A DNA stretch of 15,164 nt from Karstenula rhodostoma CBS 690.94 (lineage: Eukaryota > Ascomycota > Dothideomycetes > Pleosporales > Didymosphaeriaceae). Location of the stretch: positions 990,556 to 1,005,719 of the forward strand of contig MU001511.1 in assembly GCA_010093485.1 (NCBI GenBank), read 5' to 3'. Below, one piece after another: positions 1-9,428 of this stretch (its first letter is position 1; each line of letters opens with the position of its first letter). The notes beneath the pieces are model-generated. The model was given only the letters and a program-made list of their open reading frames with translations. It was not told the DNA's origin and made no database searches. The position numbers were made by a program, and so were the translations under genes.

Positions 1-1400
1 AGGGATTATAGTAATTTTTTATCCTTCTAGTTATTTATTACTAGCCTCTAATATTTAGGTTAGTATAGAAGTATATAACTATTTAATTTATAGTATTCTA
101 GATTATACTTATTTAGATATATATATCTATTTTTATATTAAGGGATTATTTTAGATATTATACTTAATAAAACTATTCTATCCTAGTTATAGTTTCTATT
201 ATACTAGAGCTTTTTCTAGAAAGATATAGTAGTAATCCTTTAGTATATATTCTATAGAATATATAGAATATTTTTCTTTATTTATACCTTAATTTTTTAT
301 TTACTAGTAAGGTATTTTATTCCTTTTATAACCTCCCTACCTATATAGTATAGAGGTATTCTATCTATATAATATAGAACTTTACCTATATAGTATAAAG
401 GATCCTTACCTATATAGTATAAGTAGATTAGGATTATATAATCCCTATAAGGACGTTATTATACTCTATCCCTATTTTTAAGTACCTTATATTTATATAG
501 GTATACTATTACTAGTATAAAAGGTATCCCCTTTAGTACTAGTATTTAGTTCTCCTCTAGTAATAAATATAGTTTTAATTATAGCCTTAACTAGATAATA
601 GTACTCTATATAAAGTCTAAACCTCTTTATTATATCTTAGTATATTATCTTCTATTTATTTTAGAGGGCCTATTTAAAAGTAGTAGTATATACTTTATCT
701 AGTACTATAATACTTCTTATAAAATTATTAAGAATAGTTATATTATCTATAGTCTCTATATAGCCTTACCTTTTAGTAGTAGATACTATATAATTATATT
801 TAGCTAGCTAGAGGTCCTATTTAATTAACCTTTTAGTACTTTAGATAATATATAGGTATTTATATTATATTTATAACTTTATTTTTTTATTATTAACTTC
901 TACCTTCTTTATAATAAGGAGGATCTATTCTTTATATAATTTTTTAGAAAGGTAGTAAATACTAAATAGGTTAGCTATAATAGAACCCTATAGGTATAAT
1001 ATAAGCTTCTTTACTCCCTATACCTCTATATAATATTCTACTAGTTCTATTTTATACTAATTAGATTATAGTTTATAGTATTTAACTTATAAGTTCTACT
1101 ATAACTTTTATATATTTATAAGGATATATAGGCTACTTAGTATTAGATTATTATTATATATAAATTAATATAGGTCTAGTAGCTATAGCGCTTATAATTA
1201 TAACTTTAATACCTTACTATTAGTTAGATTAAATATATACTATACTTAGTTAGCTCTTACTTATATTTCTAGTACTATTAGCCATTCTATATACTATATA
1301 GAGGTAGTAAGGAAGGTCTTTATAAATTTAATAGGTAGCGCTATATTATTTAGCACGTATAGTTAGTAATAAGGTAGTAAGACTCTTAATTATTAAATCT
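1..1400 (-). pseudogene. Unidentified RIP-inactivated coding remnant (partial, runs off the left edge)
   Basis: Read on the - strand with codons starting (lowest + coordinate) at positions 1, 4, 7 and so on, this stretch gives a coherent protein-like translation if TAA/TAG are taken as old Gln/Trp codons. The part followed codon by codon, about 540-1370, needs no frame shift. A preserved TGG (Trp) codon lies at 1282-1284, one of the few surviving CpA sites, next to a GAA. The inferred product is rich in Gln, Leu, Lys and Met, with helical-looking segments such as K-x-x-L-x-L-Q-x-Q-A-L around 1175-1215. I do not recognise the family. The N-terminus is probably between 1370 and 1500 and the C-terminus lies beyond base 1. 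Every initiator ATG is gone, so the start cannot be fixed. Functionally dead. Confidence 0.45.
339..424. repeat. Short direct repeat, about 34-bp spacing
   Basis: The 14-mer acctatatagtata occurs at about 339, 374 and 408, followed by gagg, aagg and agta. A degenerate copy (ctatctatataatata) sits between the first two. The spacing of 34-35 bp suggests a 17-bp unit in which alternate copies have diverged. It lies inside the left coding remnant, so it may be a short peptide repeat or chance similarity in a low-complexity background. Confidence 0.4.
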
Positions 1401-1685
1401 ACTATAAATAATAATAGATTACTATAAACTATAGATATAGATAGGTTAGTTATATATTATATAATTATATAAATTATCATAATTAATTAATATTCTAAGT
1501 CTAGCTAAGATACGCCCTTAAATAGTACCTTAGTACCCTATACTAGTCCTAATAGTATAAAATATCCTAGCCTCTTCTTTTATACTTACTATCTACTACT
1601 ACTAGTAGTTACTATAACTTACTATAATAGTAAGTATACTATACTATAGATAATAATATATATATATAATCTAATAACTTAACTA
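1401..1685. other. AT-rich interval without recognisable feature
   Basis: Contains one of the few surviving CpA sites (TCAT at 1477-1480) and local TA-rich runs. I could not support a coding frame, RNA gene or named repeat here. It may hold the missing N-terminus or 5' flank of the left - strand remnant. Confidence 0.35.
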
Positions 1686-1800
1686 GACTTTCTATTAACT
1701 TATTTTAATTTATAGGATCTACTATTATTTAACCCTACTATAATTTAGTATAAATTTCTATTAACTCGTCTTAGTATATAGAATCTACTATATTTTACCT
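1686..1800 (-). repeat. 50-bp repeat family, reverse-oriented copies
   Basis: Contains reverse complements of the unit found at 2613-2857. The 16-mer at 1755-1770 (tttctattaactcgtc) is the exact reverse complement of 2841-2856. A second copy around 1686-1713 reads, reversed, cctataaattaaaat followed by aagttaatagaaagtc, matching the core of the forward copies. The two copies are about 67 bp apart and less regular than the forward array. Confidence 0.65.
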
Positions 1801-2290
1801 CTAGAATTAAAATTTTTAAGTCTCTAGAGATTTATAGTATCTAGTACTTATTACTCTATATAGGCCTCTATTACTTATATTACTCCTTTCTTAAATTTAT
1901 TATCTAGAGTACCTTAATATTATTATCCCTAACTATATTATTATTTCTAGCTATAGTCTCTAACCTAGACTACTTATACTTAAATTATTATTAGTCCTCC
2001 TCCTAGTACTTCTAATAAGTAAATATATACTAAAGCTATTCTAGACTTAAAGTCTAGATTATTTTATTATTATATTTAATTAAGTTAATAGGCTCTAGAG
2101 TATACCTAATAATATATAAGTCCTTAAGAAACTCTATTAAAGATATTACTTCTATATTAAGAATAACTTATTTAAGAAGTAATAGTAGAAGTAGAAGATA
2201 GTAAATAGTTTTCTATTATTAGTATATTTAGTATTATAGTAATTAATTTCCTTATTAGATTCGCCCTTATTTAGGGTTATTTAAGTTATA
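1801..2290. other. Interval between inverted repeat clusters; small hairpin
   Basis: No gene could be supported. A short palindrome lies at 2040-2058: arms tctagact and agtctaga around a 3-nt centre. RIP generates many CTAG words, so this may be incidental. If 1686-2857 is one element, this is part of its interior. Confidence 0.35.
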
Positions 2291-2341
2291 TTAGTTTATA
2301 GAGTCTACTGGAAATTAATTAATATAACTTTCTATTAGCTA
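2291..2341 (-). repeat. 50-bp repeat family, single reverse copy
   Basis: Read in reverse this gives agctaatagaaag, a spacer of about 18 bp, then ccagtagactctataaa. That is the same order and spacing as the forward copies at 2643-2690. It keeps an unmutated CCAG (TG at 2309-2310), so it shows the pre-RIP state of one position that is CTAG or similar in the other copies. Confidence 0.65.
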
Positions 2342-2612
2342 GTTATTAAGTAATATATTAGCCCTATAAGAAAACTAAGCTCTATAATTCTTATAGTAGA
2401 TTTAGGGCCTTTTTAAGAGCTATATACGTTACCCCTATTTAGTATAAACTACTACTAATTTATATTAATTTATAATAGTATTAATAGTATTACTATTTAT
2501 ATTATAAAAAGTAAGTATCTATTATACTAAGTATAAGAAAGTATTAAATATAAAGGCTTTAGTATTCTTAATAATAGTCTTAGTAAAGTTAGTAATTATT
2601 AATAAGATTTTT
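2342..2612. other. AT-rich interval without recognisable feature
   Basis: Lies between the reverse and forward copies of the 50-bp repeat. No coding frame, RNA gene or repeat could be supported. Confidence 0.35.
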
Positions 2613-2857
2613 AGTTAATAGTATATTTTATAAACTAAGGTAAGCTAATAGAAAGTACTATATAATACTAGTAAACTCTATAAACTAAAATAACCTTATA
2701 AAATATACTATTAAATACTAGTAGATTCTATAAATTAAAGGGAGGTAAAATATTTTTTAAATTCTTATACTAGTATACTCTATAAACTAAAACGAGCTAA
2801 TAGAAAATACTATTAACTACTAGTAGACTTTATAAATAGAGACGAGTTAATAGAAAG
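2613..2857 (+). repeat. Tandem array of a ~50-bp repeat, about five copies
   Basis: The word tataaactaa and its variants recur with anchors near 2625, 2675, 2725, 2777 and 2827, spaced 50, 50, 52 and 50 bp. Each unit also carries a gctaatagaaa-like word (2644, 2797, 2845). The second, third and fourth units differ by several transitions and small indels, so the array diverged before or during RIP. The array lies just outside the inferred C-terminal end of the SNF2-like fossil. With the reverse copies at 1686-1800 and 2291-2341 it forms an inverted arrangement typical of subterminal repeats. Confidence 0.75.
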
Positions 2858-3395
2858 TTTTACTATACTAATACTAAGTAGATAATATTTATATAATATA
2901 TTATCTCTAGATTCCTAAATAAGTTCTCTATATAGCTATTTAATTAATTACTAGTTATATTAATATCTTTTACTAGGATAGATAGAAAGTTATAAATAGG
3001 GTAGTTAAGTAATAAATACGATTCTAGAGTAGATAGATAAAAGTATAAGGGAATATATTAGGTAAAAAAAAGCTATCTATTTATAAAGTTAAAATTTAAA
3101 GCTATTATATATATACTATATTCTCTAGTTAATAGTTACCCTCCTTATAAGTAAAAATCTATAAGAGAGATAATTTAGACTAATAAGTAACTAGAAAACT
3201 ATCTAGTATACTCTATTCTATAGCCTACTATTATTAAATCTCTTTATTTTACTAGTAGGTACTAGTATTATATAGATTAACGCCTCTACTTATAATATTT
3301 TTAAATACCTTTATTAATTCTATCTAGTAGTCTAGTTGCGCCTCTAAGGATAATATATTATTAATAAGTATATATATATAGTACTCCTCTTCTAT

Positions 3396-3506
3396 TTAAC
3401 CTTAATAATAAACCCTAATAAAGAGCTACTTAAACTTTTAGATACTATAATTTAGCTTCTAGAGAATAATATAATTAGTAGACTATAGGTTTAACCCTAT
3501 ACTACC
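3396..3506 (-). other. Fossil SNF2 helicase motifs V and VI
   Basis: Reading 3506 down to 3396, the codons give G-S-(ATA)-G-L-N-L at 3506-3486. The 23-residue spacer has Asn at position 4 (3474-3476) and Gln at position 20. Then comes R-V-(TAT)-(TAT)-Q-G-Q with Arg at 3414-3416 and Gly at 3399-3401. In the SNF2 family the consensus is G-L-N-L, 23 residues, R-V-H-R-I-G-Q with the same Asn and Gln. The TAT at the second Arg position can come from CGT by CpG then TpG mutation. The match is by memory of the family consensus, not by a search. Confidence 0.8.
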
Positions 3507-6137
3507 TATTTCTAATATTAATATTATAATCTAAAAACTATTAGATTTATCTTCTTAAAAAAAATCTAGGGTAAGGCTATATTCCTTCTCTATTACTATA
3601 GAGGTATAGATATAAATATTATTCCTTTTAAACTTTTTAAATATAAGGGTATTAACTACTTTAGTAATATTTAGCTATAAAGTTCTTATAATAACCTTAC
3701 TAGACTTCCTATTCTAGTATTTTATCTTTATAATTTTATATAAAAGTTTTTTTCCTATTAACTATTTTATATTATTCTTTATATTATATATCTCTAGTAG
3801 CTTTCTCTATATATTAGAGTTATATAGAAAAGTTAGAAATTTAAATAGATTATAACTTTTAGTAAACTTATTAGATTTCCCTTACCTATTCTTCTTATCC
3901 TATTACTAATATATTAACTATACTATACTCGTTATATTTATAATAGTAATATAGTTATATATACTAGTCTACTTACCTTTTATAGACTTAACTCTAAGCT
4001 CGTTCTTATTATATTTTATATAATCCTCCTTATACTTATATTTAACCTTAGTATTTAGCACGTTTTCCCTTTTTATAACCTAGTATCTTTTATCTTTATT
4101 TAGCCTTATAGTAACCTTTTTATAGACTAACTTTATCTTTATATTAATAATAGGCTTACTATTATACTAAAAGATATTAAGAGATTATATAATTATAAAG
4201 AGTAGTATAGTAAATACTACTATCTTTATAATTATTTTATAATAGTCTAACTACTATAATTTATCGTGCTCTATACTTATATTACTAACTATTTTTATAA
4301 TTAATTTTTCTAATATATTAAGTATTTTTATTCTAGATATAGAATCTAGCTACTAGAGAACTTAGTATATATCTTTTATACTTACCTACTTAGGCTAATA
4401 GAGTTCTAAAGTATAGAAGATATAATATCTAACCTAGTTAGAATAAGTTAGTATACTAGATATACCCTATATAATTAGATAGGTACTATATATAGTATAA
4501 AAGAAATCGCGAGTAAAATTAAAAATTATTTACTATTAAATACTATTTATACCCTTATAGAACTTATCCTATACTAAAAATTTAATTATAAGGAGTTATA
4601 TATTATATAGATAGTTCTTTAAGTAATTAGTATTTAGGGCTAGAGTTCTACTATTAGGTTTTATTTTAACCCCCTTAATCTAGGTTAATAAGCTAAACTT
4701 AACCTAGATATTTCTAAAATAGTCTAGTATAGTTAGAATAATAAGATTAAAAGCTATAACTAGTATATAGCTACTAGTAGATCTAACCTTTATAATCTTA
4801 GTCTTTATAAATTCTAAAATAATATTTAACTATACTACCCTATATTAAATTTTAGATATATTTATCTATATATAATTCTCCTTTAGAATAGTCCTATATA
4901 GGTAAAGCTATTTTTAAGTATAATATTAAGTATATATACTAATCTTTTTAGTATTAAAAGGACTATACTAGTCTTATTTATTAAATACTCGTATACCCTT
5001 TATACCTAATTTAAAAGTAAACCTAAGCCTAGAGTAGCTCTTAAAGAACTAGCCACCCTTAAGAAGTATTTAAATATTATACTTAAAGCTATTAAGAGTA
5101 TTATATAGAGTAATAATTAGTATACTATTAATTTTAGGAGTTTTATTTAAATATATAATTTTATAGTTATATAATATATACTAGTAGGTAATTAGTAGTA
5201 AGTCTTATAAGGGGTAAATAGATTTATTAGATATATCTAGTATTAGATACTATAAAAAGTCCCTATAGGTCTAGTACTATATAATTATAGTATAGTTAAC
5301 TTTATAATACTTTATAATAACTATTTTAAGTATAAATTTAATAGTTTTATTTATATTTAACTTATTATTATAGATATTACTACCTACTATTATATACTCT
5401 AGCTAGAAGGTCTCTATAATAAAGAGAACCTAATAGGGTTTAATCCTAATACCCTCTACTAGCCTAAAATACTTAAAGGGGATACTATTAGTCTACCTTA
5501 GTTCGTCCCTACTAAGTTAAGGGAGTACCTCTAATCCTTATTATACTATTTCTAGATAAATCCTTATATACTTCTTAGCTAGTATAAGCTCTTTAGATAT
5601 TTAGAAAACTAGAAGTATACTATTATAATTATTATAATTATTATCCTTAAATTTAATTATTTTATTTTTATTAATACTATTATATAGTATTACCTAGCCC
5701 TTATAATTACTATTAGAGTCTTTAAATAAATACTTCTTATCTTCTATATTATAGACTAAGTAGGAGTACTTTTTTTTATAATATAAAATATACTAGACTA
5801 GAGGGGTATTACTATTAATCTTAGACTTATTATTAATTAAAATAGCCTTTTCCTTACTTAAACTAAGGTTCTAGGTACTTAGTCTTTTAAAGTTAATATT
5901 TTTTTTAAATCTAAGGGATCTATAACTATTATAGAAATTATAAATAAACTAAATTAAACTATAATTACTAAAAAGGTTTTTATTCTAGTTATTTTCCTTA
6001 GTATTAGTTATAACTATATTAAGATCGCTATAAGTATATAAAAAAGAAGGGTACTTACTATTACTAGCTAGAAACTTACTAATAATACTACTAGTAGGAT
6101 TTTTATTATTTATATTATCTAGATTATTATATATCTT

Positions 6138-6430
6138 ACTAGAGTTACTACTATTATTACCTATAAGATTACTAGGTAATATAGTAATAATACCTATATA
6201 TATAATATCTTTAACTACTTAGCTATAAATAGGACTAGGACTATACTATAATATATTAGTATTACTATTTAGGCTAACCTAACCCTTACTAAAAGTATAG
6301 CTATCTAAGTCTTAATTATTTATACCGCCTAAAATAGTATATATTCTATTAGAGTTACTACTATTATTACCTATAAGGTTATTAGATAATATAGTAAGGC
6401 TATCTATAAATATACTATTTATAACTAAGC
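6138..6430 (-). repeat. Direct repeat with exact 210-bp offset inside the SNF2-like fossil
   Basis: The stretch agagttactactattattacc begins at 6141 and again at 6351. Similarity extends about 80-90 bp in each copy, roughly 6138-6220 and 6348-6430. The offset of 210 bp is 70 codons, so it preserves frame, and in the - strand gene frame it encodes a G-N-N-S-S-N-S repeat. This supports a coding origin with an internal duplication. Confidence 0.65.
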
Positions 6431-7052
6431 TATTTTTTATATAATAAGTAAAAGGCTCTACTCTACCTATTTTATAGTTTTTAATACTAGTTTTTAAGTT
6501 TATCTAATAGTATTTATAAGATAGAGGTAATAATATATCTCTACTCTACTTTACTTTTACTTTTATTACTATACTAACTTCGTTACTTTCTAGTAATTCT
6601 AGGAATAGAATAGTAAATATAGTAGTCTTATTAAAATTAAAATCTAAGAGCTCTTAGATTATAGTATTAAGAATTATATAGATTTAAATAGAAATATACT
6701 TCTTCTTTACCTCTTATATATAAACGTAATAATTCTATATAGTTTTAAATAGTATATTAGCTTCTTTTACTAATAGTATCTACTATACTCTATTAGTATT
6801 ACTAATCTAAGATATATTAATAATACCGAGTTTAATTAGTTTATCTAATATCTTATATTATATAAAGTTAAGTATAAGTTTAGTTTACTATAGTTAGGTA
6901 TAAAATAAAGGATATATTTTAGCCTAGATAGAGATTCTATATAAACTATAGTATATATTATTAATTAGTTTATTAATTAGTTTCTTAATTAAGGCTACTA
7001 CTTATTTAGATCTATTCTTCTAGGCTAATACTTATATAATAGATAACTCTTA

Positions 7053-7130
7053 CTTAATAAATAATTTAGGCTTAATAAATAATTTAGGCTTAATAGATAA
7101 TTTAGACTTAATAGATAATTTAAACTTAAT
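7053..7130 (-). repeat. 18-bp minisatellite encoding a six-residue repeat
   Basis: Four tandem units of cttaataaataatttagg start at 7053, 7071, 7089 and 7107, with a partial fifth at 7125. Units 3 and 4 carry shared changes (taga for taaa). In the SNF2-like gene frame they read K-P-K-L-F-I, K-P-K-L-F-I, K-S-K-L-S-I, K-F-K-L-x-I approximately, a basic-hydrophobic repeat near the inferred N-terminus. The multiple-of-three period fits coding sequence. Confidence 0.75.
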
Positions 7131-7785
7131 TATTAAAGTAGTTTTCTTTACTATAGACTTAGGCTTACTATACTAGTTTAATATTATATAAAGGGTATAT
7201 ACTTTCTATATATTATTAGGGATTTTTTAAATATTTAATATAGGGATCTTCTATAGTACTAGGATAGTATAAGTACTCTAGAGAGAAAACTTATAGTCTT
7301 TATATTATATATTAGTAGGGTTTATTATAGAGTAATACTCCCTTAGTTATTCTTTAATACCCTTAAACTGGCTAGTAGTAAGGCTAAACGCAGTCTTATA
7401 ATTAATATCCTTAAGCTCTATAGATTTAGAATAAGTAGTAAATTAGGCCTAGTTAAATAGTATTAGAGATAGTATTATAGAAGCTTAGTATATAATAACT
7501 ATATAAGGTTAGAAAGAATAGTTAGTAATAAATAATAGGTTATAAGATTAGGTCTATTAGTATATTTTTATATTAGTTAGTATAGATAGTTAAAGAAGTA
7601 AATAATTTAATATAGTATTAGTACTAAGTCGCGTTATACTCTTTATTACTAGGGTAAAGGTAAATAATAAAGGGATACTTAAGAATAGAATAATTAAAAG
7701 AATAAAGTTATTTTACTATAGACTAATATTTAGAGTATAGTAGTTAAATTATAAATTAACTTTTTATAAATCTATACTAGTTTAT

Positions 7786-8016
7786 ACTAATAGGTAGAGT
7801 ATAGGGATCTTTATATTATATTAAGCTATTATAGCGAGCTCTCTATTATCTTAGTAAAAAAGATATAAATATATATTTAATAATAGAAAATAAGATAAAG
7901 TAATATTAATTAGTCTAAATATATAATATAATAAGCCAATTTTACCTAAAACTATATAAGCCTATATTAATAGGTAGAGTATAGGATTTTTATATTATAC
8001 TAAGCTATTATATTAA
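7786..8016. repeat. Direct repeat pair, 180-bp offset
   Basis: A ~50-bp segment containing taataggtagagtatagg, then tttatattata and taagctattata, occurs at about 7786-7836 and 7966-8016. The anchor taggtagagt starts at 7791 and 7971. The copies differ by a one-base gap and a few C/T changes. The tail taagctattata is further duplicated at 8001-8028. Confidence 0.7.
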
Positions 8017-8285
8017 GCTATTATATTAAAGTTACTATTATATAAAGGAAGGGAATTAGTAAATATATATTTAAGAATAGGGAATTAGTTATATTTAGGT
8101 AAATTATATTACTCTATACTAAAATATAAAGTATATATTTTATATAGAATATAATATTAATATAATATAAGAAAAAAGTATAAAGGGGACTATCTAGGGG
8201 TATAGAGCTATATATTTAAATATAACTAAACTAGTTAGTACTATAATATAGAATAAGAGTAGAAAATATATTAAAAATATCTTTT

Positions 8286-8447
8286 TAGACCTAGATAGTT
8301 AGTATATAATAGATAGTATTAATTTAAAATATTATACTAGATTACTCTACTATAGAGTAGAAGAGTAAAGAGAGATTATAGAAATTACCCTAGGCCTAGC
8401 TAGTTAGTATATAATAGAGAGTATTAATTATAAATAATTTACTAGGT
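8286..8447. repeat. Direct repeat pair, 105-bp offset
   Basis: A ~50-bp segment with agttagtatataataga, gagtattaatt and then actaggttact occurs at about 8286-8342 and 8391-8447. The core gttagtatataata starts at 8298 and 8403. Differences are mostly A/G and C/T changes, as expected from independent RIP of two copies. Confidence 0.7.
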
Positions 8448-9062
8448 TACTAAGTAATATAGCTAGGAGTTAAGCTATTAAAGTAATATAGTTACTAAAA
8501 AGGGCGCGTTTATACTAATTATATAACTAGAGTATTTATAGTCTCTATTTACTTATATTAACTATAAACTTTTTATCTATAACTAAAATATTTAGGTAGT
8601 CCCCTCTTTTTTTTACCCCTCCTTTTAATTCTATAAATAACTCCTCTAACTTTAATACCTTTTTCTTACTTTTAAATTTTATACTAGACTAGCGTAGTAA
8701 GTCTTTATAATTATACTCTATAAATATACGCCTACCTATTCTATAAATTACTAAAGGTATACTCTCTATATATAAAAGTATTCTAATAAATTACTAATTA
8801 CTATATAACTATTACTATTATAGATAGTCTAGTAGTATATTTTATTACTTATAATATTAGCTACCTATTATTTAAGGGAAAGTTCTCTAAGGATATTACT
8901 ATATTTATAATCTACTTAGAGAAAAAGAAGAATACTACTAATAATACTAATAATAAAACTAAGGATAAAGCTAATAATAAGAATAATAATACTTTTAGCC
9001 TTTATATAAATAATATCTTTATAAAGGAAGAGCCTATTAATAGAAAGGACTTACTACTTCTC

Positions 9063-9428
9063 TATAATAAGTATAAATAATTTAATTACTTTTAAGCTTA
9101 GTATTCTAATTAAATATATAACTAGTATAAGTAATCTAGCTATTTTTAAACTAAATACCCTAACCATCTCTATAATTAGTATAAGTAACCTGGCTATTTT
9201 TAAGCTAAATACCCTGGCCATCTTTATAACTAGTATAAGTAACCTAGCTACCTTTAAGCTAAATACCCTAACTAAGTATACTATAAGTATAGTAACCTAG
9301 ATTACCTAGTATTAAACTATTAATTACCTAATAAATATATAGCCTATAATAAAAAAGGATATAAATATAAGAAGTATTTAAATAAGTACTTTTACTATCT
9401 AGATACTAACTATATAATTAATATATAC
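9063..9428 (+). other. Fossil array of seven CCHC zinc knuckles
   Basis: Seven 14-codon units each have TAT or TAC at the four positions of C-x2-C-x4-H-x4-C. They start at 9063, 9117, 9171, 9225, 9279, 9336 and 9387, spaced 54, 54, 54, 54, 57 and 51 bp. TAT/TAC is the RIP product of both TGT/TGC (Cys) and CAT/CAC (His). Units 2-4 read C-N-Q-C-K-Q-P-G-H-F-Q-A-K-C with small changes and are recent duplicates. Units 1, 5, 6 and 7 are diverged in sequence but keep every ligand position. All 28 ligand codons fit, which is very unlikely by chance even in TA-rich DNA. The Gly before His in units 3 and 6 is typical of zinc knuckles. Confidence 0.82.

Larger units (their letters stand above)
3050..7480 (-). 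pseudogene. RIP-inactivated SNF2-family helicase/ATPase-like gene
   Basis: On the - strand, codons starting at + coordinates divisible by 3 give a continuous protein-like translation of about 1,400 codons. It was checked at 7461-7365, 7135-7053, 6430-6138, 5100-5043 and 4920-3270, always in the same frame. Near the C-terminus, 3506-3396 reads G-S-x-G-L-N-L, then 23 residues including N at 4 and Q at 20, then R-V-x-x-Q-G-Q. This matches SNF2 motifs V and VI in residues and spacing. Around 4790-4750 a hydrophobic strand (L-V-V/I-x-F-N-L) could be motif Ia, which is weaker. No convincing Walker A or DEAH box was found, so the N-terminal ATPase lobe is unproven. The N-terminal part holds 6- and 70-residue repeats. 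Start is probably an ATA (old ATG) near 7461-7476; end is near 3050-3270. SNF2 enzymes are DNA translocases; this copy is dead. Confidence 0.72.
7481..8771. promoter_or_regulatory. Spacer between divergent gene fossils, candidate shared promoter region
   Basis: It separates the inferred N-termini of the - strand SNF2-like fossil and the + strand zinc-knuckle fossil, so both promoters should have been here. No promoter element can be identified after RIP. It holds two direct-repeat pairs (annotated separately), a short pyrimidine run at 8601-8640, and one surviving CCA (7936-7938). A short upstream exon of either gene cannot be excluded. Confidence 0.4.

Noticed and set aside
2040..2058. Hairpin as a transcription terminator or small RNA
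   Set aside because: Only 8-bp AT-rich arms built of CTAG words, which RIP makes very common here. No supporting context.
1..8500. Telomere-linked RecQ-type helicase, common in RIP-rich subtelomeres
   Set aside because: The RecQ Walker A and DECH motifs could not be recognised in either strand. The helicase motif that is visible (3396-3506) has SNF2 spacing and residues.
9117..9266. CRISPR-like array because of the regular 54-bp repeats
   Set aside because: The repeats are contiguous with no unique spacers, keep a coding period of 18 codons, and match zinc-knuckle ligand spacing. The window is also eukaryotic in character.
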